Shown: positions 44,112-51,020 of the stretch, one piece after another
Layout of the letters: every line of letters begins with the position of its first letter
How positions within the stretch are numbered: the stretch's first letter is position 1
Origin: Streptomyces antibioticus
Lineage (GTDB): Bacteria; Actinomycetota; Actinomycetes; Streptomycetales; Streptomycetaceae
Assembly (NCBI RefSeq): GCF_001514065.1
Contig: NZ_KQ948423.1
Coordinates: 372,001-436,000 of the forward strand
Length of the DNA stretch: 64,000 bases
Direction: 5' to 3'
The notes under the pieces: model-generated
Databases searched by the model: none
Seen by the model: the letters and a program-made list of their open reading frames with translations, nothing else
What the model was told of the DNA's origin: nothing
Program-made: the position numbers and the translations under genes

Positions 44112-44570
44112 ATGACCAACCCGTACACCACGCCGTCCGCTTCCGGCCCCGCACCCAAGTGGGCCCGGAAGCGGTACGTGCTGCCCGCTCTCGCGCTCGC
44201 CCTCTTCATCGGCGCCGGCATAGGCGCCGGCGGCGGGGACACGACGAACGACGCGAAGCCCGCGGCGGCCAAGCCGGCACCGACGGTCACCGTGACGGCC
44301 ACGGCCACGGCGACCCAGACCGCCGAGCCGGAACCGGCGGCCACCGTGACCGCCACAGAGACCGTCAAGGTCACCAAAACCGTCACGGCACAGGCCAATG
44401 CGGACACCGGTTCCGGCTCCGGTTCGGGCTCGGGCGGCGACTCCGGCAGCGTCTACTACGCCAACTGCAGCGAAGCCCGCGCCGCCGGTGCCGCTCCCAT
44501 CTACCGCGGCGAGCCCGGCTACGCCTCCCACCTGGACCGCGACAGCGACGGGGTCGCCTGCGACAGCTGA
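44112..44570 (+). CDS. Membrane-anchored protein with excalibur calcium-binding domain
   Basis: A 152-aa protein; ATG 44112 follows GGGGGAC. A membrane helix (residues ~26-45) is followed by an Ala/Thr/Val-rich linker. The C-terminal excalibur domain (~112-152) has YYANCSEARAAGAAPIYRGEPGY and DRDSDGVACD, the DxDxDGxxC signature. These domains are thought to bind calcium outside the cell. The neighbouring gene encodes a second excalibur protein. Confidence 0.85.
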   Translation: MTNPYTTPSASGPAPKWARKRYVLPALALALFIGAGIGAGGGDTTNDAKPAAAKPAPTVTVTATATATQTAEPEPAATVTATETVKVTKTVTAQANADTGSGSGSGSGGDSGSVYYANCSEARAAGAAPIYRGEPGYASHLDRDSDGVACDS

Positions 44571-44730
44571 CCGAGCGTCAAGCTCGCCGTGAGTTACCGC
44601 CCGGTCACGTCACGTTCGTGTCACGGGTCCTTCATACCGCCTCCACAGGTGCGGTCCCTCAATAGGTTCGTCACCTCGTATCTGACCGACCGTCACTTCT
44701 TGATCACGCACGTCCCCGGAAGGACCCGCA

Positions 44731-45141
44731 GTGAAGCTGCTCCGCAAGCCCGGCGCCCTCGTCGTCGCCGCGCTGGCCCTGGCCGTACTCCCGTCGGCCG
44801 CCTCGGCCCACGACGGCGACCACCCGTTCGAGAACTGCACCGACGCCTACGCCGCCGGATACGCGAACATCAAAAAGGGCGACGAGCATTACGGCACCCA
44901 CCTGGACCGCGACGGCGACGGCATCGGCTGCGACCAGCCGCCCGCGGACTTCGTGCCGGCCGACGACAAGGCGGCCGGGGCGGACGGGGCGGACGAGAGG
45001 CAGGCCGGCGAGGACCTGGCCGAGACCGGCGGCACCGACACCACCCCGTATCTCGCGGCCGGCAGCGTGGTCGCCCTGGCCGCCGGCAGCGGAGTCCTGC
45101 TGGCGGCACGCAGGCGACGGGCTCCGGCGGACCGCCCGTAA
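44731..45141 (+). CDS. Excalibur-domain protein with LAETG sorting signal
   Basis: A 136-aa protein; the GTG start at 44731 follows GAAGGACC. A signal peptide ends near SASAHDG (residue ~26). The excalibur domain has FENCTDAYAAGYANIKKGDEHY and DRDGDGIGCD. LAETGG at ~94-99 is followed by a hydrophobic helix and RRRR, which is the sorting signal for class E-type sortases. So it is probably attached to the cell wall. The recognised sortase in the window (34.1 kb) is class F, so the matching enzyme lies elsewhere. Confidence 0.88.
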   Translation: MKLLRKPGALVVAALALAVLPSAASAHDGDHPFENCTDAYAAGYANIKKGDEHYGTHLDRDGDGIGCDQPPADFVPADDKAAGADGADERQAGEDLAETGGTDTTPYLAAGSVVALAAGSGVLLAARRRRAPADRP

Positions 45142-45173
45142 AAGGCCGAAGGAGCGGCACCCCCGCACAGGGT

Positions 45174-45210
45174 GTACGGCTGACCTCCTGACCTGGGAAG
45201 TCAGCCGTAC
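45174..45210. repeat. Inverted repeat at the host/element boundary
   Basis: GTACGGCTGAC and GTCAGCCGTAC form a perfect 11-bp dyad with a 15-nt loop. It lies 33 bp past the last host gene and 21 bp before the integrase stop. It could be the terminator for either gene or part of the attachment site. Short direct copies of CTCAGGGCAC (45,220 and 45,230) follow it. Confidence 0.5.
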
Positions 45211-45230
45211 CTCATGCCCTCAGGGCACTC

Positions 45231-46466
45231 TCAGGGCACATCGTTCAGGACGGCTTCCATCATGTCGGCCGTCCGATCCGCCTCCGCCTCCCACAGATGT
45301 GTGTAGACGTTCAGCGTGATCGACGGTTTCGCGTGACCGAGGCGCATCTGAACCTGCTTCGGCGTCGCTCCGTTCTTGATTAGTACGGAGGCGTAGAAGT
45401 GGCGCAGATCGTGAAGCGTCGTGCCCTCGGGGACGCGTACCTTGCTGCCTGCCTTCGCCAGATGGGCGTTCGCCCGCTTGACGTTGCGGGCCCACACTCT
45501 CGCCCAACTGCCGCGCCGGATCGCCCCACCCGTCTCGCTCGTGTACAGCAGTCGAGCATGGCGCCATACGGGCTTACGCGGGTTCGTCCGGTCCTCGATG
45601 TGCACCACCTGCGGCGGGAAAGCCTTCCGATGGCGCTCGATCTCGTCGACCACAGACTGCCCCTGAGGCACTGCTCTGTAGCTCTGCTTCGTCTTCGGCT
45701 CACCCAGATACGGCACGCCCCTGTCGGGGCCGATCATCTGCTGCTTGACCGTGACGGTCTCGCTCGGCTCGTCGTCTTCCAGGCCGAACAACTCGCCCTG
45801 CCGAAGTCCAGTGGAAGCCGCCTGCCGCACCAGGGCCCGGTACCGCGGGGACGCTGTGGCAATCAACGCCCTCACGGCTTCCGGGTCCAGCGGGTGAATC
45901 TCGGGATAGAACACCTCAGGCGGCTTGAGACCCTCCCACGGGTACTTCGGGATGATGCCCTCTTGGTGAGCCATCTTCAGAATGCTGGTGCAGACGTTCC
46001 AGGGCGTCGCGAACGTCGATGGGGCGATAACCGCCGACCGATCTTTGATCCACTTCTGGCCGTCGGCCCGTTGGATGCTGCCGATCTGGCGATTGCCGAA
46101 CGCCGGGTAGACGTGCAGCCGTAGGGCCCGCTCGACGTTCGTCTCGGTCCGCTCACGGTGGACGGCCGTCTCCCGCCAACGCTCCGCTACAGCCTTGAAC
46201 TTCTGCTTGCCAAGCTCCCGATTCACGAACGTGCCGCTGTCGAGTTCAGCCTTCACCTTCGCGGCGCGGGAGTCCGCAGCCGTCCTCTTCTCGAAGTTCT
46301 CCTTGCACTGCTTGCCGGACAGGTCCCGGTAGCGCACCTGCCAGCGCTTCCCGACTCCGTGTTCTGCGCTCGGGTACAGAGTCGCGGTCTTGGTGCTGTG
46401 CGCTGCGCACGGCTCGGCGCCAGCCATCGGTCGGGACAGGTGCCATCGGTCGTACACGTCAGCCAT
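45231..46466 (-). CDS. Tyrosine recombinase / phage-type integrase
   Basis: A 411-aa protein starting at ATG 46466. The N-terminal Arm/SAM-like DNA-binding region leads into the catalytic domain with R222 (STGLRQGEL), H352 and R355 (LHDLRHFYAS), H378 (RLGHAKPS) and the nucleophile Y388 (NVYTHL). The size and order match AICE and phage integrases. It would integrate and, with the excisionase, excise the element. Being outermost with its 3' end toward the host, it marks the left end of the element. Confidence 0.95.
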   Translation of the reverse strand: MADVYDRWHLSRPMAGAEPCAAHSTKTATLYPSAEHGVGKRWQVRYRDLSGKQCKENFEKRTAADSRAAKVKAELDSGTFVNRELGKQKFKAVAERWRETAVHRERTETNVERALRLHVYPAFGNRQIGSIQRADGQKWIKDRSAVIAPSTFATPWNVCTSILKMAHQEGIIPKYPWEGLKPPEVFYPEIHPLDPEAVRALIATASPRYRALVRQAASTGLRQGELFGLEDDEPSETVTVKQQMIGPDRGVPYLGEPKTKQSYRAVPQGQSVVDEIERHRKAFPPQVVHIEDRTNPRKPVWRHARLLYTSETGGAIRRGSWARVWARNVKRANAHLAKAGSKVRVPEGTTLHDLRHFYASVLIKNGATPKQVQMRLGHAKPSITLNVYTHLWEAEADRTADMMEAVLNDVP

Positions 46467-46544
46467 CAGTCCCCCTCACTCCGGGGCAAGCAGAGACAGC
46501 CATGCAGTGGCGTTCCTTCCGGTGGTGTTCGCTGCCGCTTCGAG

Positions 46545-46745
46545 TCACGCCGCGCATCGGCTGCCGATCTCTTCAGCGTCGTAGTTGTCGAGCGCTTGGG
46601 CGTCGTACAGAACGTGCCGGCCGCGCCTGATGAAGCACTGCGGGCCGGTTCCGGCGTAGCGCCAGTAGCGGACAGTTGCGGGTGATGTGCGGTAGCGCTC
46701 AGCAACTTCCGCAGTGGTCAAGTACCGCTTCATGACGTGCTTCAC
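46545..46745 (-). CDS. Excisionase-type helix-turn-helix protein
   Basis: A 66-aa protein. GTG 46745 is preferred because AGGGG lies 9 bp upstream; ATG 46733 is an alternative. The MerR/AlpA-like fold reads YLTTAEVAERYRTSPATVRYWRYAGTGPQ and RRGRHVLYDAQALDNY (in parts). Such proteins bind next to attachment sites and direct the integrase to excise. It lies 78 bp upstream of the integrase gene, same strand. One of the repeated loop hairpins lies just upstream. Confidence 0.85.
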   Translation of the reverse strand: MKHVMKRYLTTAEVAERYRTSPATVRYWRYAGTGPQCFIRRGRHVLYDAQALDNYDAEEIGSRCAA

Positions 46746-46765
46746 GGGTCATGTCCCCTGTTCAG

Positions 46766-46819
46766 GTGTCGGGATGAGGACCGGAGCGGCGGGCTGTCCT
46801 TGTCCGGGAGGGCCGCCGC
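46766..46819 (-). ncRNA. Repeated leader hairpin, copy S1 (upstream of excisionase)
   Basis: On the minus strand a 7-bp stem GCGGCGG encloses the conserved CTCCCGGACAAGGACAGC, followed by ATCCCGAC and then the excisionase ribosome site. It shares its loop with copies S2-S5. Calling it a structured RNA is inference. Confidence 0.55.
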
Positions 46820-46859
46820 GTCGGCGTTGTCAGGCGATGCGCTGGGGGGCAAGTGCCGC

Positions 46860-47134
46860 CGCACAAACCGCAATATCCGCAGAAACCCCGGGGAGGTTCG
46901 TTGACCTGCGGTGATGCGGTGTGCGGGTGGTGACGGGCAGTGCTCCGCAGAAACCCGCGATATTCCGCAAAAATCAGGGGCGGCCGTCGGCAGGTCCGGC
47001 GGGCCTGGGTGGTGCTCGGTTTTTTGCGGAATATCGCGGGATTGTGCGACGGGCCCCGGCTCGGGTTCGGTGTTGGGGTCCGTCGCAGGTCAGCGGGGCT
47101 GTCCGGGGTTTCTGCGGATTTTGCGGTTTGTGCG
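46860..47134. other. Putative replication origin: nested dyad region
   Basis: Three pairs of inverted repeats share one centre at 46,997. They are a 31-bp pair (46,860-46,890 and 47,104-47,134, 30 of 31 match), a 9-bp pair TGACCTGCG (46,902-46,910 and 47,084-47,092) and a perfect 20-bp pair (46,954-46,973 and 47,021-47,040). The arms contain the iteron-like CCGCAGAAACCC and ATATCCGC/ATATTCCGC. The region is gene-free and lies downstream of the replication genes. It explains most of the gap 46,746-47,160. Confidence 0.6.
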
Positions 47135-47160
47135 AGGGGGGTTGGCTGCGCGGGCGGGGC

Positions 47161-48726
47161 TCACCGGCCGCCGTGGCGCAGAGTCGGGTGGGCCTGTAGG
47201 CGGGGTGCCGGGGGACGTCCACGCTTGCCGGTGCGCTCGGGTTGGTAGGACCGCAGGTATCCGTGGTCTTCCAGCAGCGCGAGGGCCGGTTCGAGGTCGG
47301 CGACGGTGGGGACCTCGCTGCGGGACAGAACGGTGAAGACGTCCCGTCGGCTGACGTCCTCCCATCCGTTGTCCCGCAGCGCGTCCAGCACGCTGCGGGC
47401 GCGGGACAGGACCGGGTCGGCGCCCATGACGTCGAACACGGCGAGGGCGTGGGCGGTGTAGTACTCCCCCAGCTCGATGGCCGCGCGCATGGTGTCTTCG
47501 GTGACGGGGTGGGCGTAGCCGTTGCCGCCGTGTTCGGCGAGGTGCAGCAGGGCGGCCATGCGGACGGTCGCCCCGGCGAGCTTTCCGGCCCAGTTGGAGA
47601 TGTGGCCCAGCTTGCCGCCGCGCGCCTTGAGCTGCGGTTCGATGCGCTGCTGATAGGCGACCAGGGCCGCGTCCGCCTCCGGGGTGAGCTGGATGACGGC
47701 CGGGTCGGTCCACTCCGCCAGGGACAGGGTGAGGTCGATGACCTTCGCGGTGTAGGTGGCGGCCGTCTGCTCCGGTACCGGGTCGGTGATGATCTCTCGA
47801 TCACCGACCGTCGAGACGGGCAGGGAGTACAGGAAGCGGGCCAGCAGTCCGCGGCCCTCGAACCCCTTCACCTTCCCGATGTCCTTGAGGACGTCCGGCT
47901 GGACGGCGAGGCCGATGGTCAGCGCGGGGGCGTCGATGTACTCGCGGCGGGTCTGCCGGTTCACCCGCAGCCGGTCCCCGGCATGCCCTTTGAGGAAGAC
48001 CTCCATGTTGGGGGCCCCGGAGTAGCGGCCGGCGATGATGTCGAAGATGCCGCCCTCCGCGCTCATCACCGACAACCGCCCACCCTGCTCCGCCATGAGC
48101 GAGGTGACCGTCTCCGGTGTCGAGTCGTCCGCCAACAGCACCGGTTCGGCGGGGACGGCGAGGGTATCGGCGGTCTGCGCGAGGCCCACGGCGGTGGCCA
48201 CCATCTCGTCCCGCTTGTCGCCGTCGGCAGACGCGGCCTTGGCGGCGGCCTTGTCGGCTGCTTCCTTGGCCAGCCTCGCCGTCAACTCGGCTTCCACGAT
48301 CACGGGCTGCATCGCGGTCTTGAGCTGCTTCTCCGCCTCATACAGGGGGTTGGTGAGCAGGGCGAAGACGGCGGACTTGCGGTTGGCGGGCGGGAGCGCC
48401 ACCACGGTGTAGAGGTTGGTGGGCTCACGCCAGTTGCCGCGTACGTGGACCACGGATCGGCCGCCGGCCGCCGTGGCGAGCACGGCGAGGGCGATCGATC
48501 CGGCGAGGTCCACCGGGGTCTGCGTCTCCTGTGCGACCGCCGTCACGAACTGGCCCAGCCAGGGGGGCAGGACGTGGGCGGGGAACGGTGGTCGCTCGCG
48601 GCGGCCGGTGAGGGGAATGGGGTCCTCCCACACGTCCGGTGCCGTCTCGTCCTCGCCGGGCGGGGGTTCTTGCAGGGTGGGCAGTCCGGCCCACAGGTCG
48701 GGGCTGTCCACAGACTGTGGAGTCAT
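47161..48726 (-). CDS. DUF3987 (YfjI-like) replication-associated protein of the element
   Basis: A 521-aa protein; ATG 48726 follows GGGAGG and overlaps the upstream stop (ATGA). The DUF3987 body includes SIALAVLATAAGGRSVVHV, a P-loop-like but degenerate ALPPANRKSAVF, GIFDIIAGRYSGAPNMEVFLKGHAGD and a helical C-terminus. This domain sits C-terminal to primase-polymerase modules in other mobile elements; here the two are separate but coupled genes. It probably works with the primase-polymerase to start replication of the excised element. Confidence 0.8.
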   Translation of the reverse strand: MTPQSVDSPDLWAGLPTLQEPPPGEDETAPDVWEDPIPLTGRRERPPFPAHVLPPWLGQFVTAVAQETQTPVDLAGSIALAVLATAAGGRSVVHVRGNWREPTNLYTVVALPPANRKSAVFALLTNPLYEAEKQLKTAMQPVIVEAELTARLAKEAADKAAAKAASADGDKRDEMVATAVGLAQTADTLAVPAEPVLLADDSTPETVTSLMAEQGGRLSVMSAEGGIFDIIAGRYSGAPNMEVFLKGHAGDRLRVNRQTRREYIDAPALTIGLAVQPDVLKDIGKVKGFEGRGLLARFLYSLPVSTVGDREIITDPVPEQTAATYTAKVIDLTLSLAEWTDPAVIQLTPEADAALVAYQQRIEPQLKARGGKLGHISNWAGKLAGATVRMAALLHLAEHGGNGYAHPVTEDTMRAAIELGEYYTAHALAVFDVMGADPVLSRARSVLDALRDNGWEDVSRRDVFTVLSRSEVPTVADLEPALALLEDHGYLRSYQPERTGKRGRPPAPRLQAHPTLRHGGR

Positions 48727-49043
48727 GAGGCGGCCCTCCCTTCAGCGGCGGTGGTGTGCGGGCAGACGCCGACGCGGGCGCGGGTCAGCCTGATGACGGC
48801 GGCGCGTCCCCGTGCGCGTTCGTGGTGCCCACAGACACAGAGCCAGTCCGCGACGGCGATGCCCTCGCACTGGATCTGAAGCCCCGGGGTGGTGCCGGTG
48901 ACGGTGACCGTCTGCGGATCAAAGCCAACAGCGATATGGACGCCCTTACGGGCGGCGACCTTCAGTTCGCCCACCGACGGCCGTGGCGGGCCCTGCACGG
49001 CGCCCTGAGGGCCGTTCGCGGGGGTTCGTGGTGCTTTATTCAC
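48723..49043 (-). CDS. Small protein with zinc-ribbon-like motif, between primase-polymerase and DUF3987 genes
   Basis: A 106-aa protein. GTG 49043 overlaps the primase-polymerase stop (GTGA) and a GGGGAG site precedes it. Its own stop overlaps the DUF3987 start (ATGA), so three genes are translated in a chain. The C-terminal part has CVCGHHERARG and VGVCPH, likely a metal-binding knuckle. I do not recognise a family name. A role in replication initiation is inferred only from its place. Confidence 0.75.
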   Translation of the reverse strand: MNKAPRTPANGPQGAVQGPPRPSVGELKVAARKGVHIAVGFDPQTVTVTGTTPGLQIQCEGIAVADWLCVCGHHERARGRAAVIRLTRARVGVCPHTTAAEGRAAS

Positions 49044-49957
49044 GCCGCACGCTCCCCAGTCGCCTGAAGGCCGTTGTCGACCGCGCGGCGGGCGTAGGCC
49101 TCGGGGACGCCGACGGAGACGGCGGCGGTCACGATCTCCTCGCCGATGGCCGCGAGACCGCACGGTCCGGGGCAGGCGGTGTGCTGGGCGGCGAGGAAGC
49201 GGGCGACGCCGAACGCCTGGGAGGCGGCGCCGGATTCGGTGCGGGCCCGCACGAGAGCGAGGCCGCGTTCCAGACCGGTGCGGACGTAGCGCTCAGTGTG
49301 GCGGCACCCGGTGGCCACCTCACGCGACCACGGGGCGCGCGCCGGGACAGAAGAGGCCACCTCCCCCGGGGCGGGGGTGGTGTCTTCCTTCACCACCAGG
49401 GCGCGCACGGCCGACGGGAGAACGGCCATAGAGCCGGTGCCGGGCCCGAGCCAACGGGCGTACTGCATGAGGGACTTGATGTCGACACCGGGCCGGACCG
49501 CGTTCGCAGACGGCATCGCGCCCCGGTACAGCCAGTGTTCACCCCGCGTCGTCGGCACCCTACGGGTGGCGGGCAGCGTAGCGCGGGCCCATGCGACGGC
49601 CGCCGCGTTGTCGAGGTCGACCACGGTCAGCCCGGCCCCACCAGGGTGGTAGGCGACCGCCACCGCCTCACGCCACACAGCCGCCCACACGGAGGAAGTG
49701 AGGACGTGCGGGTTGGTGGTGGCGGCGGCCCACGCGTGGCAGGGCGCGGGGCACTGGCAGGGGCCCGCCGATTTCATGTTGGGTCGTCCGCCGCACGCGT
49801 TCCCCCTACAGGCAGGGCAGTTGCCGAAGGGAACCTTGCCCGCCCGCAGGGGCAGAACCGGGACACCGGCCGCCGCGAGGTACAGGGCAGTGTCCAGAAG
49901 GCTCCCGTCCGGGTGATTCCCGTCGGCGGGCCGCCGGGTCTTGCAGGCAGGTGTCAT
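49040..49957 (-). CDS. Bifunctional DNA primase/polymerase (Prim-Pol, AEP type)
   Basis: A 305-aa protein; ATG 49957 follows AGGAGAT. An N-terminal Cys cluster (residues ~47-73, CPAC, GPCQC and APCH) precedes the archaeo-eukaryotic-primase core, with metal-binding D114 and D116 in LTVVDLDN and RRVPTTRGEHWLYRG. It would prime and copy DNA for replication of the excised element. AICEs are classed partly by this initiator. A repeated loop hairpin (S2) lies in its leader. Confidence 0.88.
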   Translation of the reverse strand: MTPACKTRRPADGNHPDGSLLDTALYLAAAGVPVLPLRAGKVPFGNCPACRGNACGGRPNMKSAGPCQCPAPCHAWAAATTNPHVLTSSVWAAVWREAVAVAYHPGGAGLTVVDLDNAAAVAWARATLPATRRVPTTRGEHWLYRGAMPSANAVRPGVDIKSLMQYARWLGPGTGSMAVLPSAVRALVVKEDTTPAPGEVASSVPARAPWSREVATGCRHTERYVRTGLERGLALVRARTESGAASQAFGVARFLAAQHTACPGPCGLAAIGEEIVTAAVSVGVPEAYARRAVDNGLQATGERAA

Positions 49958-49980
49958 GCTGGAGATCTCCTGTTCTGCTA

Positions 49981-50040
49981 CGTCGGGATTGGGAGACCGT
50001 GGGCGGTGGGCTGTCCTTGTCCGGGAGCCGCCGCCCACGG
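49981..50040 (-). ncRNA. Repeated leader hairpin, copy S2 (upstream of the primase-polymerase)
   Basis: The perfect 10-bp stem CCGTGGGCGG (49,997-50,006 with 50,031-50,040) encloses the same CTCCCGGACAAGGACAGCC loop read on the minus strand, followed by ATCCCGACG and the AGGAGAT ribosome site. The stem sequence differs from S1 but still pairs. Confidence 0.6.
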
Positions 50041-50046
50041 GCGTGT

Positions 50047-50325
50047 TCAGAGATCAGTGAGCGCGGCGGTGGGGATCTCGTAGATGTCGATGCCGTCGGT
50101 GACGTTGGACCAGTGATCCGGGGCGTAGTGGACGTAGGCGATGTGCAGGGCGTTGCCGTCGCGGTCGGTGCACTCGTAGACGTGCACTGCTGCCACGCCG
50201 GTCCGGTTGGCGCGGGCCCGGCGAATCAGGCGGCGGGCCGTGTCGGTGCTGAGGTGTTCGGGCCGGTAGGTCCGGCCGTCGGTGCGGGTGTGCAGCGTCG
50301 CGGCGTGCTTCGTGGTGGTGGTCAC
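50047..50325 (-). CDS. Small conserved AICE protein of unknown function
   Basis: A 92-aa soluble protein; GTG 50325 is chosen because AGGAGAT precedes it. It has RTDGRTYRPEHLSTDTARRLIRRARANRTGVAAVHVY (read in parts) and a C-terminal HIAYVHYAPDHWSNVTDG segment. No known domain is recognised. It lies between the Spd-like membrane protein and the primase-polymerase genes. Confidence 0.7.
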   Translation of the reverse strand: MTTTTKHAATLHTRTDGRTYRPEHLSTDTARRLIRRARANRTGVAAVHVYECTDRDGNALHIAYVHYAPDHWSNVTDGIDIYEIPTAALTDL

Positions 50326-50341
50326 GGTGGGGATCTCCTGT

Positions 50342-50812
50342 TCAGCCGTTGAAGTGGTTGCGCTTGAAGATCGCTTTGCGGATGTGGAAGGTGTTGCCGC
50401 CCTTGGCATGGCCGGTGGGCTTGAAGATCTGCACGGCGATGAATCCGCCGAAGATCACGGCGGCGAGCGTGATGAGCTGGGTGATGAGTGCCGTGAGGGC
50501 GGTGATGAACGCGGTCAGCATCAGCAGGCCGCCGCACACGGCGAGGAACCCGACGCCTCCGAGGGCGACGTTGACGGCCGCGCGGGAGACGGCCGGCTTG
50601 GCCGCGACCGGTTCGGGCTGGACGTGGGTCATGGCGTAGCCGGTGACGACGCGGCCGTCCGGCAGGACGATGCTTGCCACGGTCGGGATGTGGCCCGGCT
50701 GGACGGGCACCATCGGCGTCGCCTGCGGGATGACGACGGGCTGAATCGGAGTCGGCTGGTGGACTTCCACGGCCCGCTCAGCGGCCGTGGGGCGAGCAGG
50801 TTCGGGGTACAT
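50342..50812 (-). CDS. Small membrane protein, plasmid-spread (Spd)-like
   Basis: A 156-aa protein; ATG 50812 follows GAAGGG. A Pro-rich N-terminus (~60 residues) is followed by two membrane helices (residues ~80-130, GFLAVCGGLLMLTAFI and LITLAAVIFGGFIAVQIF) and a basic C-terminal tail. Spd proteins of Streptomyces plasmids have this form and help spread the plasmid between mycelial compartments. It lies directly downstream of tra and the clt-like repeats. Confidence 0.65.
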   Translation of the reverse strand: MYPEPARPTAAERAVEVHQPTPIQPVVIPQATPMVPVQPGHIPTVASIVLPDGRVVTGYAMTHVQPEPVAAKPAVSRAAVNVALGGVGFLAVCGGLLMLTAFITALTALITQLITLAAVIFGGFIAVQIFKPTGHAKGGNTFHIRKAIFKRNHFNG

Positions 50813-50836
50813 GCGGAATCCCTTCCGAGCGCGGGT

Positions 50837-51020
50837 CAGGGAGGCAGGGACACCCCCTTGAGGGGGTGCTGTGAAGGGGGTTTTTCGGGGTCTGACCTGG
50901 GGCGCCTCCCTGCCTCCCTGAACGATCATTCATGCAGGTCAGAGCCAGGGAGGCGGGCCAGGGAGGGGTTCAGGGAGTTCTCCCTGCCTCCCTGACCCGA
51001 AACGGGTTGCCTCCCTGTCA
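50837..51020. repeat. CAGGGAGG repeat cluster, candidate clt (transfer locus)
   Basis: CAGGGAGG or its complement recurs about eight times in 184 bp, in both orientations (50,837, 50,904, 50,912, 50,945, 50,959, 50,970, 50,986, 51,009). The last copy runs into the tra stop. A CACCCCC hairpin with a TTGA loop (50,851-50,868) lies among them. TraB-type translocases recognise short repeats in a clt beside tra. Confidence 0.65.

Noticed and set aside
45142-45240. tRNA 3' end at the integrase side
   Set aside because: No T-arm (GGTTCGA) is present between the host gene and the integrase.
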